Assembly: GCA_040752215.1 (NCBI GenBank)
Contig: JBFMEX010000067.1
Coordinates: 47,710 to 111,709 of the forward strand
DNA length: 64,000 nucleotides
Origin: JBFMEX01 sp040752215
GTDB taxonomy: Bacteria > Pseudomonadota > Alphaproteobacteria > Rhizobiales > Hyphomicrobiaceae
Reading direction: 5' to 3'
Under the pieces are notes generated by a model. The model did not search any database. It saw only the letters and a program-made list of their open reading frames with translations, and had not been told where the DNA came from. Shown one piece after another: positions 36,625 through 45,528 of the stretch (positions are counted from its first letter, which is position 1; the number at the start of each line of letters is the position of its first letter). The position numbers and the translations under genes were made by a program.

Positions 36625-37581
36625 GTGCGCAAATTCTCCGATCTCAGCGAGCGCGAGATCCTGGCGCTCGCCATTTCGCTGGAGGAGGAGCACGGGCGAA
36701 TCTATGCCGAGTATGCGCACGGTCTCGCCGAAAGCTTCCCCGCCTCGGCCAAGGTCTTTTCCGACATGGCCGAGGAGGAGAACGGGCATCGCCGCTGGCT
36801 GATCGACCTCTATCGGCAGAAATTCGGCGAGCACATCCCGCTGATCCGCCGCCAGGACGTAAGAGGCTTCGTCACCCATGAGCCGATCTGGATGGTGCGG
36901 CCACTCGGGCTCGACAAGGTCCGCCAGCAGGCGGAGGCGATCGAGTACGAGACGCGGCAATTCTACTTGAAGGCGCTGGAGCATACGAGCGACGCCTCGA
37001 TGCGCAAGCTGATCGGCGACCTCGCCGCGGCGGAGGCCGGCCACGTCGGCCTCGCGCATGCGCTCGACGAGAAGCACCTGACGCGCGACGCGCGCGCCGA
37101 GGAGGCGGAGGCGCAGCGGCGGATGTTCGTGCTGCAGGTCGTGCAGCCGGGGCTCGCGGGGCTCATGGACGGCTCCGTGTCGACGCTGGCACCACTGTTC
37201 GCCGCCGCGTTCGCGACCCACAGCACCTGGGAGACGTTCCTGGTCGGCATGGCGGCGTCGGTCGGCGCCGGCATCTCGATGGGCTTCGCCGAGGCGTTGT
37301 CCGACGACGGCTCGCTGACGGGTCGCGGGCATCCCTGGCTGCGCGGCACGATCACCGGCCTCATGACCACGGTCGGCGGCATCGGGCACACGCTGCCGTA
37401 CCTGATCGGCGATTTCTGGACTGCGACGACGGTTGCGATCGCGGTGGTGCTGGTCGAGTTGTGGGTCATCGCGTGGATCCGCTCGCGCTACATGGATACC
37501 AAGTTCCTGCAGGCGGCGTTCGAGGTCGTCGTCGGCGGCCTGATCGTGTTCGCCGCCGGCATTCTCATCGGTAGTGCGTAG
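36625..37581 (+). CDS. mbfA: Membrane-bound ferritin MbfA (ferritin-like domain fused to VIT1-like exporter)
   Basis: A 318-residue two-part protein. Residues about 5-150 are a ferritin-like di-iron domain with paired metal ligands (SLEEEHGRIYAEYA, MAEEENGHRRWL, EAIEYETRQFY, AAAEAGHVGLA). Residues about 165-315 are a VIT1/CCC1-like membrane domain (GLMDGSVSTLAPLFAAAFAT, GAGISMGFAEALSDDG). In rhizobia MbfA exports iron and protects against peroxide in high-iron conditions. The start is GTG with GAGAGG six bases upstream. The ICE palindrome 31 bases ahead predicts Irr repression under low iron. Confidence 0.93.
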   Translation: MRKFSDLSEREILALAISLEEEHGRIYAEYAHGLAESFPASAKVFSDMAEEENGHRRWLIDLYRQKFGEHIPLIRRQDVRGFVTHEPIWMVRPLGLDKVRQQAEAIEYETRQFYLKALEHTSDASMRKLIGDLAAAEAGHVGLAHALDEKHLTRDARAEEAEAQRRMFVLQVVQPGLAGLMDGSVSTLAPLFAAAFATHSTWETFLVGMAASVGAGISMGFAEALSDDGSLTGRGHPWLRGTITGLMTTVGGIGHTLPYLIGDFWTATTVAIAVVLVELWVIAWIRSRYMDTKFLQAAFEVVVGGLIVFAAGILIGSA

Positions 37582-37790
37582 TGCGCAACCGCGCGAACAC
37601 GGGACCAGCCCGCCTTGTCCGCCGGCGCGGACCATCGGGTGCACGGGACTGCAGCGGCGTCAGCCCGATCAACGGCGTGTCGCTCGGCGGCGGCGCACCC
37701 ACCGTCAGCGTGGCCGTCGACATCGAGCCCGTCGCAGCGCGCCCTCCACCCCCGTGAGCCGGCGCCGCGCGTGAGGTTGGCCATCGATCG

Positions 37791-39143
37791 TCACCGCGAG
37801 CTGGCGGCACGACCAACAACGGTCACGATCATCCGGTCCGTCTGCAGCAGGCGGGCGGCCACGCGGTCGACGTCGTCACGGGTGACGGCGGCAATCGCCT
37901 GCTGGCGCTCCCGGATGTAGTCGGGCCCATGTCCGGCGAGTCGGGCCGCAAGCAGGGTCTCGGCAATCCTGACGCTCGTATCCAGTCCGAGTGGAAGCGA
38001 GCCGATCAGGTAGCGTTTGGCGCGCGCGACCTCCTCCTCCGTCGGCCCTTCGGCGGCGAATCTGGCCAGCGTTCTGCGAATGACCTCCAGCGCCGCCGCT
38101 GCCTTGTCGTTGGCCGTCTCGACTTCTCCGAGCAGCAACGAGGCGTAGCCGTCGTCGAGCGGCGCCATGCTGACGGAATAGGCGAGGCCGCGCTCGACGC
38201 GCACTGCGTCGAGCAGACGGGAGCCGAACTGACCGCTGCCGAGGATCTGGCTCATCACCAGCTGGGCGAAGTAGTCCGGGTGGCTCGCCGGTATGCCGGG
38301 AAGCCCGAAAATCGCGATGGCACTCGGCAGATCGCGATCGACGAGGGCGACCCCGGCATCCTCCCGCAACGGGGCGGTACGCGGAGGCGCCATCGCCAGC
38401 TCGACCGGAAGCCCGGCGAACACGCGGTCGAGCAGAGCGCCGAGCGACGCCGCGTCAATGTCGCCGACCGCGACTACCCGGAGCGAGGCGCGCGAGAACA
38501 GCTGCCGCCGGAAGCTCTCGAGATCGACCCGAGTGATCCCCGCGATGCTTTCCGGCGTGCCTTCGGCGCGACGCCCATAGGGATGGCCGGCGAAGGCGCG
38601 CGCATACCAGTCGTTGAGCGCGATCGAACGTGGGTGCCGGTCGGCGAACGCGAGCTCTGCGAGGGTCCTGGCCCGAATCCGCTCCAGCGATTCATCCTCG
38701 AGACGTGGTGTGCCGACCACCGCCGCAAGCAAAGCGACCGCCTCCTCGCGTCGCCGCGTCAATCCCTCCACCGTGCCGACGATGGCGTCGCGGCTCGCGG
38801 TGAAGCCCATTCTCACGCTGCTCGCGGCGAGCCGCTCCTTGAAGGCCGCGGCATCGTCGGCTCCGGCCCCCTCGAGCAGCATCGAGGCCAGCACGCTGGC
38901 GAGGCCCTCCTTGCCTGTCGGCTCGCGAGCGCTACCGCCCATGAACGCGAAGTGAATCGCAAAGAGAGGAACGCTGTGATCCTCCACCAGCCAGGCCCGT
39001 ACGCCGGCGGGGCTCGTCACCTCCCTCACGGGCGAGGCAGCAACGGCGATACCGCTTGCAGCCGCAGCAACGGCCACGAGCCCGGCGAGCAATCCGGCCG
39101 CCGATCGCATCTGTCGCCACCTGCTTCGACTGCGTGCCATCAT
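37791..39143 (-). CDS. M16 family peptidase-like subunit lacking the zinc motif, exported
   Basis: A 450-residue protein with a signal peptide (SAAGLLAGLVAVAAAASGIAVA) and M16 (pitrilysin) fold sequence. The segment equivalent to the zinc-binding HxxEH is replaced: GSAREPTGKEGLASVLASML has no histidines. It keeps the family's GRLVREG-like strand in RLLDAVRVERGLAYSVSMAPLDDG. It is therefore the non-catalytic partner of the M16 protein encoded just upstream, as in known heterodimeric M16 peptidases. Its start (ATGATG at 39143) overlaps the partner's stop. It probably shapes the substrate chamber. Confidence 0.87.
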   Translation of the reverse strand: MMARSRSRWRQMRSAAGLLAGLVAVAAAASGIAVAASPVREVTSPAGVRAWLVEDHSVPLFAIHFAFMGGSAREPTGKEGLASVLASMLLEGAGADDAAAFKERLAASSVRMGFTASRDAIVGTVEGLTRRREEAVALLAAVVGTPRLEDESLERIRARTLAELAFADRHPRSIALNDWYARAFAGHPYGRRAEGTPESIAGITRVDLESFRRQLFSRASLRVVAVGDIDAASLGALLDRVFAGLPVELAMAPPRTAPLREDAGVALVDRDLPSAIAIFGLPGIPASHPDYFAQLVMSQILGSGQFGSRLLDAVRVERGLAYSVSMAPLDDGYASLLLGEVETANDKAAAALEVIRRTLARFAAEGPTEEEVARAKRYLIGSLPLGLDTSVRIAETLLAARLAGHGPDYIRERQQAIAAVTRDDVDRVAARLLQTDRMIVTVVGRAASSR

Positions 39144-40549
39144 CGGTCCCGCTCTCCAGCTTGCGTCCCATCCGCTGAGCGCGCATCGGCCTCGGCTGGC
39201 AGCAGCCACCCAGTCACTGCCCGGCCCGGTGCCAGATACCGAGCTGCCGCAGCCTGCACGTCCTCGCGCGTCACCTTGGCCAATCGCGCGCCATGTCCCT
39301 CTATGCTGGCGATGCTGCGACCCGACACCAGACCCTCGCCGTAGCGCATGGCGAGCGACAGCTGCGAGTCGCTGTCGAAGGCATGTTTTGCCTCGATGGT
39401 GTTGCGCGCCCGCTCGAGCTCGGCCTCGGTCACACCATGGTCGCGCAGCTCGGTGATTGCGGCGTCGATCCCGCTCTCGATCCTGTCCGGCTCGACGCCT
39501 CGCGCGCCAACCGCGTAGATCGCGACCTGCGCCTCCCGAGTTGCACCGCGATAGCCGCCCTCGGTCGAGACTGCGAGCTGGCCCTCGCGGACCAATCGCC
39601 CATGGAGCCGGCTCGTCTCGCCTTGGGCGAGAATGCGCGTCAGAACCTCCAGCGCTTCGGCCTCATGGCCGGTCGCGCCGGCTGCACCCGGCACAGAATA
39701 GGCACGATAGAAGGTCGGAGCCGATACCCGCATATCGGCGCGCACGATACGCCGCCCGTGCTCGGGCTCCGGCAGGCGCGAGGGCGCGCTGACCGTCGGC
39801 GATTCCCGCCGCGGCAGTTGTCCGTAGGACGCGCGGGCAAGCTGCAGCGCCTCGTCTGCGGCGACGTCGCCGGCGATGACAATGATCGCGTTCATCGGAG
39901 CGTAGTGGCGCTCGTAGAAGATCCGAGCGTCGTCTACATCGAGACGCATGATCTCGTGCGGCCATCCGAGCACCGGGACCGCGTAGGGATGACCGCGATA
40001 GAGGGCTGCGTTGATCTCCTCGCTCAGCACATTGAGGGGGCTCGCGTCGATTCTCTGACGCCGCTCTTCGATCACCACTTCGCGCTCGATCGCGACCTCC
40101 TCCGGTGTGAAGCGCAGGTTGACCATCCGGTCGGCCTCGAGCGCCATCACGGTGGCGAGATGCTCGCGCGCGACGCGCTGGTAATAGAGCGTCGAATCGT
40201 GGCTGGTGAGCGCGTTGTCGTTGCCTCCAAGGCCGGCGACGAGGCGCGAGAACTCGCCCGAGGCGAGGCGGCCCGTCGACTTGAACATCAGGTGCTCGAC
40301 GAAGTGCGCCAGCCCCGACTTGCCGACGGGATCGTCTGCCGCGCCGACGCGATACCACACCATGTGCGTGACCACCGGCGCCCGCCGGTCCTCGATCACC
40401 ACCAGATCGAGGCCATTGTCGAGGGTGAAGTGGCGCGCCCGAGCATCGGCCGCCGAAGCCGGGATCGTACCCGTAAGCACCAGGGCAACGAGACCGAGCC
40501 AGGCCCGGGACCGCAGAACGGCCGACGACGTGAGCTTCATGCCGCTCAT
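39140..40549 (-). CDS. M16 family zinc metallopeptidase, exported
   Basis: A 469-residue protein with a signal peptide (WLGLVALVLTGTIPASA). The inverted zinc motif is intact, HFVEHLMFKS (HxxEH), and the downstream acidic ligand lies in the helix with AIEREVVIEERRQRID. A second M16 domain follows (about residues 220-460, HGRLVREGQLAVSTEGGYRG). It degrades peptides in the periplasm. It overlaps the metzincin gene upstream by four bases and the inactive M16 partner downstream by four bases. Confidence 0.92.
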   Translation of the reverse strand: MSGMKLTSSAVLRSRAWLGLVALVLTGTIPASAADARARHFTLDNGLDLVVIEDRRAPVVTHMVWYRVGAADDPVGKSGLAHFVEHLMFKSTGRLASGEFSRLVAGLGGNDNALTSHDSTLYYQRVAREHLATVMALEADRMVNLRFTPEEVAIEREVVIEERRQRIDASPLNVLSEEINAALYRGHPYAVPVLGWPHEIMRLDVDDARIFYERHYAPMNAIIVIAGDVAADEALQLARASYGQLPRRESPTVSAPSRLPEPEHGRRIVRADMRVSAPTFYRAYSVPGAAGATGHEAEALEVLTRILAQGETSRLHGRLVREGQLAVSTEGGYRGATREAQVAIYAVGARGVEPDRIESGIDAAITELRDHGVTEAELERARNTIEAKHAFDSDSQLSLAMRYGEGLVSGRSIASIEGHGARLAKVTREDVQAAAARYLAPGRAVTGWLLPAEADARSADGTQAGERDR

Positions 40550-42189
40550 CGGAACCCCGCCACGCGCTTCGCCTCGCGGGCGATGACCTCGGCATTGTCG
40601 TGCGCCGCCGACCCTGCAGGAGCGCCACGGACCATCACCCGGGGGCTGGACCAGACCGGCAGCCGCGGGCAGTCGTCGCAGCTCTGCTTGTAGCTCATCA
40701 TCGTCCGCCATTCCCTTCCGTGCACGTAGCCGTGCCCGAACGGATAGGGCGTCTTGCCCTGATCGAGAGCCTCGTCGTGGCGCGCGCCGATGATGTGCCC
40801 GACCTCGTGCGCGAGGGTGTAGGTCATCGCCGCACACTCGTGATGGATGACGGCAAACGCCTCGTCCGCGTCCGCCGCGACCCGCGTCGCGAGTCCGCAG
40901 CCGATCGGATCATGGACGATGAGCAGCGCGACGTCGGCCCGCTTCTCGTCCCTCAGCCGATGGATTTCCTCCATGACGCCGTCGCCCTTGTCGGCGAGCC
41001 GCCAGAGGTGATCGAAGTGCTCGCCCTTCTCGACGTAGCCGGTCTCGTATGCGTGGACGAGCCGCAGGCGCACATGGCCGAGGCCGCTGTTGCGGAATGA
41101 CTGATTGGCCTCCTCGACGGCGAGCGAGATGAGATCGCGCGTGATGTCGGTATAGCGGCCGGCCGCCGCCTTCGTGTAGGCGACCACGAGATCGATGACG
41201 GCCTGGTCCTTGACGACCGCCGGCGGCGGCACGATCGTGCCGCCTCCCTCGAGCGCGGCAACAGCTCTCGTGGCAATTCCACTCGCACCACCCGGCACGC
41301 GCGCGTCTGCGGCCTCGGTGCTACGGGGGCGCCCGTCAGCCGGCACGCGGGCCTGGCGGGCAGGTCGCATCATGACCGCCTCGCCTGTGCGGACCAGCGG
41401 GTCGGTGCGCATGTCGCCGCCACTGTTGCGCATAGCGGGCGACGGCGCGTGCTCAGGCGGCAATCGATTGGGATCGACGGCCATGACGGCATGCATGTCC
41501 GCGCCCATATGCCGGATATTGTATATCCGTCCGTTGTGACGGATCGAGCCCGCGAGCCGGCCTCCGGCCCACCACATCAGCGTGACAGGCTCCCCGGTCG
41601 CCTCGATGACGCCGTGCCACATGCAGCCGTCCTTGGTGATCTCGATGCGCAGGCGGCGCGCGACGACGCTGGTGCCCGAGTCGAGAGGCAAAACGAGGCT
41701 CGCCGGGGGCGCTTCGCCTGGGGAAGCATCCATGCCGGCGGTCAGCGCGTGCTCCATCATGGCCGGCGCCGGCGTAGTCATCATCGTCATGCCCATCATC
41801 GACGGAGATGCCATTGCGCGGGTCATCATGGCCGATTGCGCGCTCTTCATCGCCGGCGCGACCCGCATAGGCTCCAGCATGGTTGTTGCGCCGGACCCGG
41901 CGCGCAGGACCTTGATCCGATGCCGGGCCGCGGCGGCCTCGAGCGTCGCCAGCCGGCTCGCCTCGATCGACCACAGCTCGGAGCGGGTCATCTCGAGCCG
42001 GCGCATCGTGGTCGCACCGGCGAGCTCCTTGAGCCGCTGATACGAGCGAATTTTCATCTTGTTCGGCAACCCGCTCAAGATTACCTCGATCCGCTCGCCG
42101 TCCCCGGCGGCAGCGGCGATGGACGCGCTCGGGAGCACCATTGCGAGGACCGCGGATGCGCCGAGCAGGGCCTTTATCAGCGGGGACAT
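40546..42189 (-). CDS. Exported metzincin (reprolysin/M12-like) zinc protease with Met-rich segment
   Basis: A 547-residue protein with a signal peptide (ALLGASAVLAMVLPSASIAAA). The C-terminal third is a catalytic domain with the full metzincin motif HEVGHIIGARHD (residues 461-472) and a Met-turn MMSY (497-500). These are the hallmarks of M12B-like reprolysins, although no calcium-binding repeats are seen. Residues 104-153 hold 14 methionines, an unusual stretch in the propeptide-like region. AGGAGC lies just upstream of the ATG. The stop overlaps the M16 gene (ATGA). A secreted or surface protease that is itself processed is the likely role, but its target is unknown. Confidence 0.88.
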   Translation of the reverse strand: MSPLIKALLGASAVLAMVLPSASIAAAAGDGERIEVILSGLPNKMKIRSYQRLKELAGATTMRRLEMTRSELWSIEASRLATLEAAAARHRIKVLRAGSGATTMLEPMRVAPAMKSAQSAMMTRAMASPSMMGMTMMTTPAPAMMEHALTAGMDASPGEAPPASLVLPLDSGTSVVARRLRIEITKDGCMWHGVIEATGEPVTLMWWAGGRLAGSIRHNGRIYNIRHMGADMHAVMAVDPNRLPPEHAPSPAMRNSGGDMRTDPLVRTGEAVMMRPARQARVPADGRPRSTEAADARVPGGASGIATRAVAALEGGGTIVPPPAVVKDQAVIDLVVAYTKAAAGRYTDITRDLISLAVEEANQSFRNSGLGHVRLRLVHAYETGYVEKGEHFDHLWRLADKGDGVMEEIHRLRDEKRADVALLIVHDPIGCGLATRVAADADEAFAVIHHECAAMTYTLAHEVGHIIGARHDEALDQGKTPYPFGHGYVHGREWRTMMSYKQSCDDCPRLPVWSSPRVMVRGAPAGSAAHDNAEVIAREAKRVAGFR

Positions 42190-42262
42190 TGAAAGCTCCT
42201 GAAGCGATGGAAATCGGCAATGGGATCGCACCGGCGATCCCACTGCCGTCGGGTCGGTCGTG

Positions 42263-42523
42263 CTACTTCGGCATCTCGGCGAGGAGCTTGTCCCACACGC
42301 CGCGCGGCGTGATGTCGTCGCCGGACTGGCAGGCATCGTAGGCGCGGATCGACTGGCGCATGACATCTGCCAGCTTGTCGCCGGCAAGACGCGCGGCGCC
42401 GGCGCCGTGGATGCGCAGATAGAAGTCCTGGTACTCCTTGTTGCAGTCCATCTTGGCCTGCGCCGGAGCGGCACCCGCAACCAGAAGTGCGGCCATGGCG
42501 AACATCGAGGTCTTGGTCAACAT
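42263..42523 (-). CDS. Small exported protein, first gene of the protease operon
   Basis: An 86-residue protein with a signal peptide (SMFAMAALLVAGAAPAQA) and a mature part of about 62 residues with two cysteines (KMDCNKEY and YDACQSGDD). No family is recognised. It lies 73 bases upstream of the metzincin in the same direction, so it may be a partner or inhibitor of the protease, but this is only positional inference. CAGGAGAG precedes the ATG. Confidence 0.65.
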   Translation of the reverse strand: MLTKTSMFAMAALLVAGAAPAQAKMDCNKEYQDFYLRIHGAGAARLAGDKLADVMRQSIRAYDACQSGDDITPRGVWDKLLAEMPK

Positions 42524-42886
42524 CTCATCTCTCCTGAGCGTTTGGTTTCTCACCCACGGTGCGGTCTGCTTCATGCATTTCCACGCCGTCCGGTGATGCG
42601 AAGGTATGAGCGATCGAGAAGGAACGGAAATGCCGGTCGCGTCTCGGATCGATAGCCGGCGTGCATCGTTCACGGACCGGCGCATGGCTGGCGTGGCTGT
42701 TCGAGAGCCGCGATTTGCCGAGCTTCCAGGTCTCTCCGCCAGGGTTTCGGAAACACGCGAATGACGCGTTCTCGCAAACACTTGAAGCATCGTGACGCGA
42801 CGAGCCAGAGCCTGGCATCGCAATCGATGAGATAATTGCCGTGCTCGAGCCGTGTGAATGCGCAATGGATCGCCCAGGCTTTCATC
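42524..42886. other. Divergent control region between protease operon and first LysR gene
   Basis: About 360 bases with no gene. It contains the promoters of both flanking genes. An AT-rich stretch near 42820-42840 (CAATCGATGAGATAATTG) lies shortly before the LysR start and may hold its operator. Confidence 0.4.
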
Positions 42887-43768
42887 ATGGAGCTGCACCA
42901 AGTCCGCTATTTTCTCGCCATCGTCCGCGAGGGCAGCTTCAGCCGTGCGGCCGACGCCTGTCGTGTCGCGCAGCCCTCGATCACGCGAGCGATCCGCAGA
43001 CTCGAGGCTGACCTCGGCGGCATCCTCTTCGATCGCCGCCGCAACCGGGTCGAGCTGACCGAGCTCGGACGTAGCGTGTTGCCGCGGCTGGAGCGCGTCG
43101 ATGCGGAGCTGTCGGAGGTCACTCGAAGCGCCGCCGAGCTCACCGACACGCGCAAGCATCTCCTGCGCCTCGGCCTTATGTGTACGCTCGGCCCCAGCCG
43201 GCTGCTCGAGCTTCTCGATGCAACGTCGCGCCGGGTCGACGGGCTCGAGCTGCGCTTGAGCGAGGCCAAGGCCCGATCGATCGTCGACGACCTGATCGCA
43301 GACCGGATCGACATCGCGATCGCCTGCCTGCCCAATTATCCCGAGGAGGTCTCGTACAGGCCGATCTTTTCCGAGCGATATGCGGTGGCGTTCCGCGCTG
43401 GTCACCGCTTCGAGCGGATGGACGAGGTCGCGTTCGACGAGCTGCTCGGCGAGCGCTACCTGGAGCGGCTCAACTGCGAGTTCGACGAGTATTACGCCGA
43501 CTATTTCGGCGACCGGCCGTTCGATCTCGATGTACGCTACGCGAGCGAGCGGGAGGACTGGATACAGGCCATGATCCTCGCCGGCTACGGCATCGCGATC
43601 GTGCCCGAGCGACTCGCGATCCTGCCCGGTATCCTCACCCGACCGCTGTCGCAGCCCACGATGATACGTGAGGTCGCCATCCTGACGGTGCGCGGACGGA
43701 GGCATTCTCCCGCCTCGGAGGCATTCATCCGCGCGGCGTCCTGCCTCAAGCGACCGGGGAGCGCTTGA
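42887..43768 (+). CDS. LysR family transcriptional regulator (paralogue 1 of 3)
   Basis: A 293-residue regulator with a winged helix-turn-helix (residues 1-60: MELHQVRYFLAIVREGSFSRAADACRVAQPSITRAIRRLE) and the periplasmic-binding-like effector domain. It closely resembles the LysR genes at 47345 and 48424 in segments such as LTELGR, LGLMCTLGPSRL and ASEREDWIQAMILAGYGIAIVPE. It is transcribed away from the exported-protease operon, so it may control that operon. The effector is unknown. Confidence 0.93.
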   Translation: MELHQVRYFLAIVREGSFSRAADACRVAQPSITRAIRRLEADLGGILFDRRRNRVELTELGRSVLPRLERVDAELSEVTRSAAELTDTRKHLLRLGLMCTLGPSRLLELLDATSRRVDGLELRLSEAKARSIVDDLIADRIDIAIACLPNYPEEVSYRPIFSERYAVAFRAGHRFERMDEVAFDELLGERYLERLNCEFDEYYADYFGDRPFDLDVRYASEREDWIQAMILAGYGIAIVPERLAILPGILTRPLSQPTMIREVAILTVRGRRHSPASEAFIRAASCLKRPGSA

Positions 43769-43894
43769 AAGCGGGCGCACGGTCATGGCCGCGATCGGGA
43801 CCTTGGTACCGACCTCGCCCTGCCGCGCAACTCAAGGAATGAGAGCCGGCACGGGCGCCGCTGATGGCCATCGGCCGAACCGAGTGCACCGGAA

Positions 43895-44404
43895 TCACTT
43901 TGCCCGGACGCTATCCGCGATCGAAGCGATGACCTTGCTCGCCGTCGCGAATTCCTTGCCACGCGTGGTGATGGCGTGCCGCCGCGCGATCCAATCGAAG
44001 TTGGTATAGGAGAGTGAGACCTTGCCGTTGCGATTCCCGCTCACGAGCAACCTGACCGGCCAGTCGAGACCGGCCTGGGCGTTGGCGGTGATGAAATGCG
44101 AGCCGAGCGCCGGATTGCCGAACACGAGGAGCGTGGACGGCGGCAGCTCGATGCCAGCGGAACGGGCGAGTGCCTGCTGATCGATCTCGGCGAAGAACGT
44201 AATGCCTTTGGCGGCAATGTCGGCCTTGAGGCGACTGACGGTCTCCGCCATCGGGAACCTGCTAGCGACCGTCACGACGCCATCCGAGCGGACGTGCGCA
44301 CGGTTCGCGGCCGCATTTCCGGATAGGGCGGGATGCATCAGGACCGTCAGCGTTGCTGCGGCGGCGAGCGCGGAAATCCGGCGGTGAGCAATCGCTGATT
44401 GCAT
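43895..44404 (-). CDS. Exported DUF302 protein
   Basis: A 169-residue protein with a signal peptide (ISALAAAATLTVLMHPALSGNAAA). A DUF302 domain follows: VVTVASRFPMAETVSRLKADIAAKGITFFAEIDQQALA, LPPSTLLVFGNPALGSHFI and LLVSGNRNGKVSLSY. DUF302 proteins are small homodimeric proteins of unknown biochemical function. The ATG at 44404 is chosen for AAGGAG eight bases upstream. It is the last gene of the apparent histidine kinase - dehydrogenase - patatin operon (38-base gap). Confidence 0.88.
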   Translation of the reverse strand: MQSAIAHRRISALAAAATLTVLMHPALSGNAAANRAHVRSDGVVTVASRFPMAETVSRLKADIAAKGITFFAEIDQQALARSAGIELPPSTLLVFGNPALGSHFITANAQAGLDWPVRLLVSGNRNGKVSLSYTNFDWIARRHAITTRGKEFATASKVIASIADSVRAK

Positions 44405-44442
44405 TGCACCAACTCCTTTCTCTGGAACGCATGTTGCCGGGA

Positions 44443-45528
44443 TCAAAGGTAGATGCCGGCCAGATCGACGCTCGTGCGCCGGCCCACGTCGTGGAAATGC
44501 CGGTCGAGCCAGGCGCTCGCCGCCTCACGGCCGACATCGCGCAGATGCACAAGGAAGTCCCAATCGGGGCTGAGCTTGGTCGCGACACCGTGGTGGGCCA
44601 TCTCCTCGTCGTCGCGGATCGAATGGACCAGCATCTTGCTGTAGCGCCGGTCGTCGACCGTGTCCTCGTCGATGAGCCGCGAGACGAAGGCGATCGCCCG
44701 CATCTCGCGCATCAGCGAGGAGTTGAAGGTGATCTCGTTCATCCGATCGAAGATCTCCGGCGCGGTCGTCGGCAGGCGCTCGCGCACGATCGGGTTGATG
44801 TGGACGACGATCACATCGTTGGAGGCGCCCCGATAGATCAGCGGGAAGATCGCCGGATTGCCCATGAACCCGCCGTCCCAGTAGTGCTCGCCGTCGATCT
44901 CGACGGCCTTGAAGAGATAAGGCAGGCAGGCGGAGGCGAGCACCACGTCGGGCGTCACCTCGTGATTCTCGAACACCCGAATCTTGCCGGTCCTGACGTT
45001 CGTGGCGCTGAGGAACAGCCGCGTCGCGTGCGGGCAGTAGTGCAGCCGCTCGAAGTCGACGACTTTGAGCAGCACGTCGCGCAGCGGATTGAATCCGAGC
45101 GGATTGAGCTGATAGGGCGACCAGACGTGGGTCATCATCTGGAACAGGAAGAACATCGGCGAGACGTCGTGCCGGCGGTGGTTGAGGACGAACCACTTCT
45201 CCCACGGCAATGGCCGCGACGGGCTGTAGAGCATGCCGGCACGGCTGACCTCGTGCCAAAGCTCAGCGAGCTTCTCGCGCGCCCCGTCGCGCCCGCCGAG
45301 CGAGACCCCGATCGCCATCGCGACGGCATTCAGCGCGCCGGCACTCGTCGCACTGACGGCGTCGACGGCGAGGCGGTCGTCCTCGAGCAGGCGGTCGAGC
45401 ACGCCCCAGGCGAAGGCGCCATGTGCGCCGCCGCCTTGCAGCGCCAGGTTGACTGGCTTGCGATTGCCGCGCTCGGCGAGTTGCTCGTTCGTGCAGGCGG
45501 TGGCCTTGCTGTGTCCGTTGGCTTTCAT
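44443..45528 (-). CDS. Patatin-like phospholipase family protein, paralogue of the gene at 4298
   Basis: A 361-residue cytosolic serine hydrolase: oxyanion loop LQGGGAHGAFAWG, nucleophile segment SATSAGALN and the aspartate in WDGGFMGNPAIF. The usual GxSxG elbow reads ATSAG, with alanine for the first glycine. The nucleophile serine and the second glycine are intact, so activity is likely but altered. It overlaps the 3-hydroxybutyrate dehydrogenase by four bases (start at 45528). Coupling to that enzyme suggests a role in mobilising polyhydroxybutyrate or related esters, which is inference. Confidence 0.88.
   Translation of the reverse strand: MKANGHSKATACTNEQLAERGNRKPVNLALQGGGAHGAFAWGVLDRLLEDDRLAVDAVSATSAGALNAVAMAIGVSLGGRDGAREKLAELWHEVSRAGMLYSPSRPLPWEKWFVLNHRRHDVSPMFFLFQMMTHVWSPYQLNPLGFNPLRDVLLKVVDFERLHYCPHATRLFLSATNVRTGKIRVFENHEVTPDVVLASACLPYLFKAVEIDGEHYWDGGFMGNPAIFPLIYRGASNDVIVVHINPIVRERLPTTAPEIFDRMNEITFNSSLMREMRAIAFVSRLIDEDTVDDRRYSKMLVHSIRDDEEMAHHGVATKLSPDWDFLVHLRDVGREAASAWLDRHFHDVGRRTSVDLAGIYL

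Noticed and set aside
39293..40693. Long rightward frame across the M16 gene
   Set aside because: Antisense to an M16 peptidase with an intact zinc motif; no domain pattern in the shadow.
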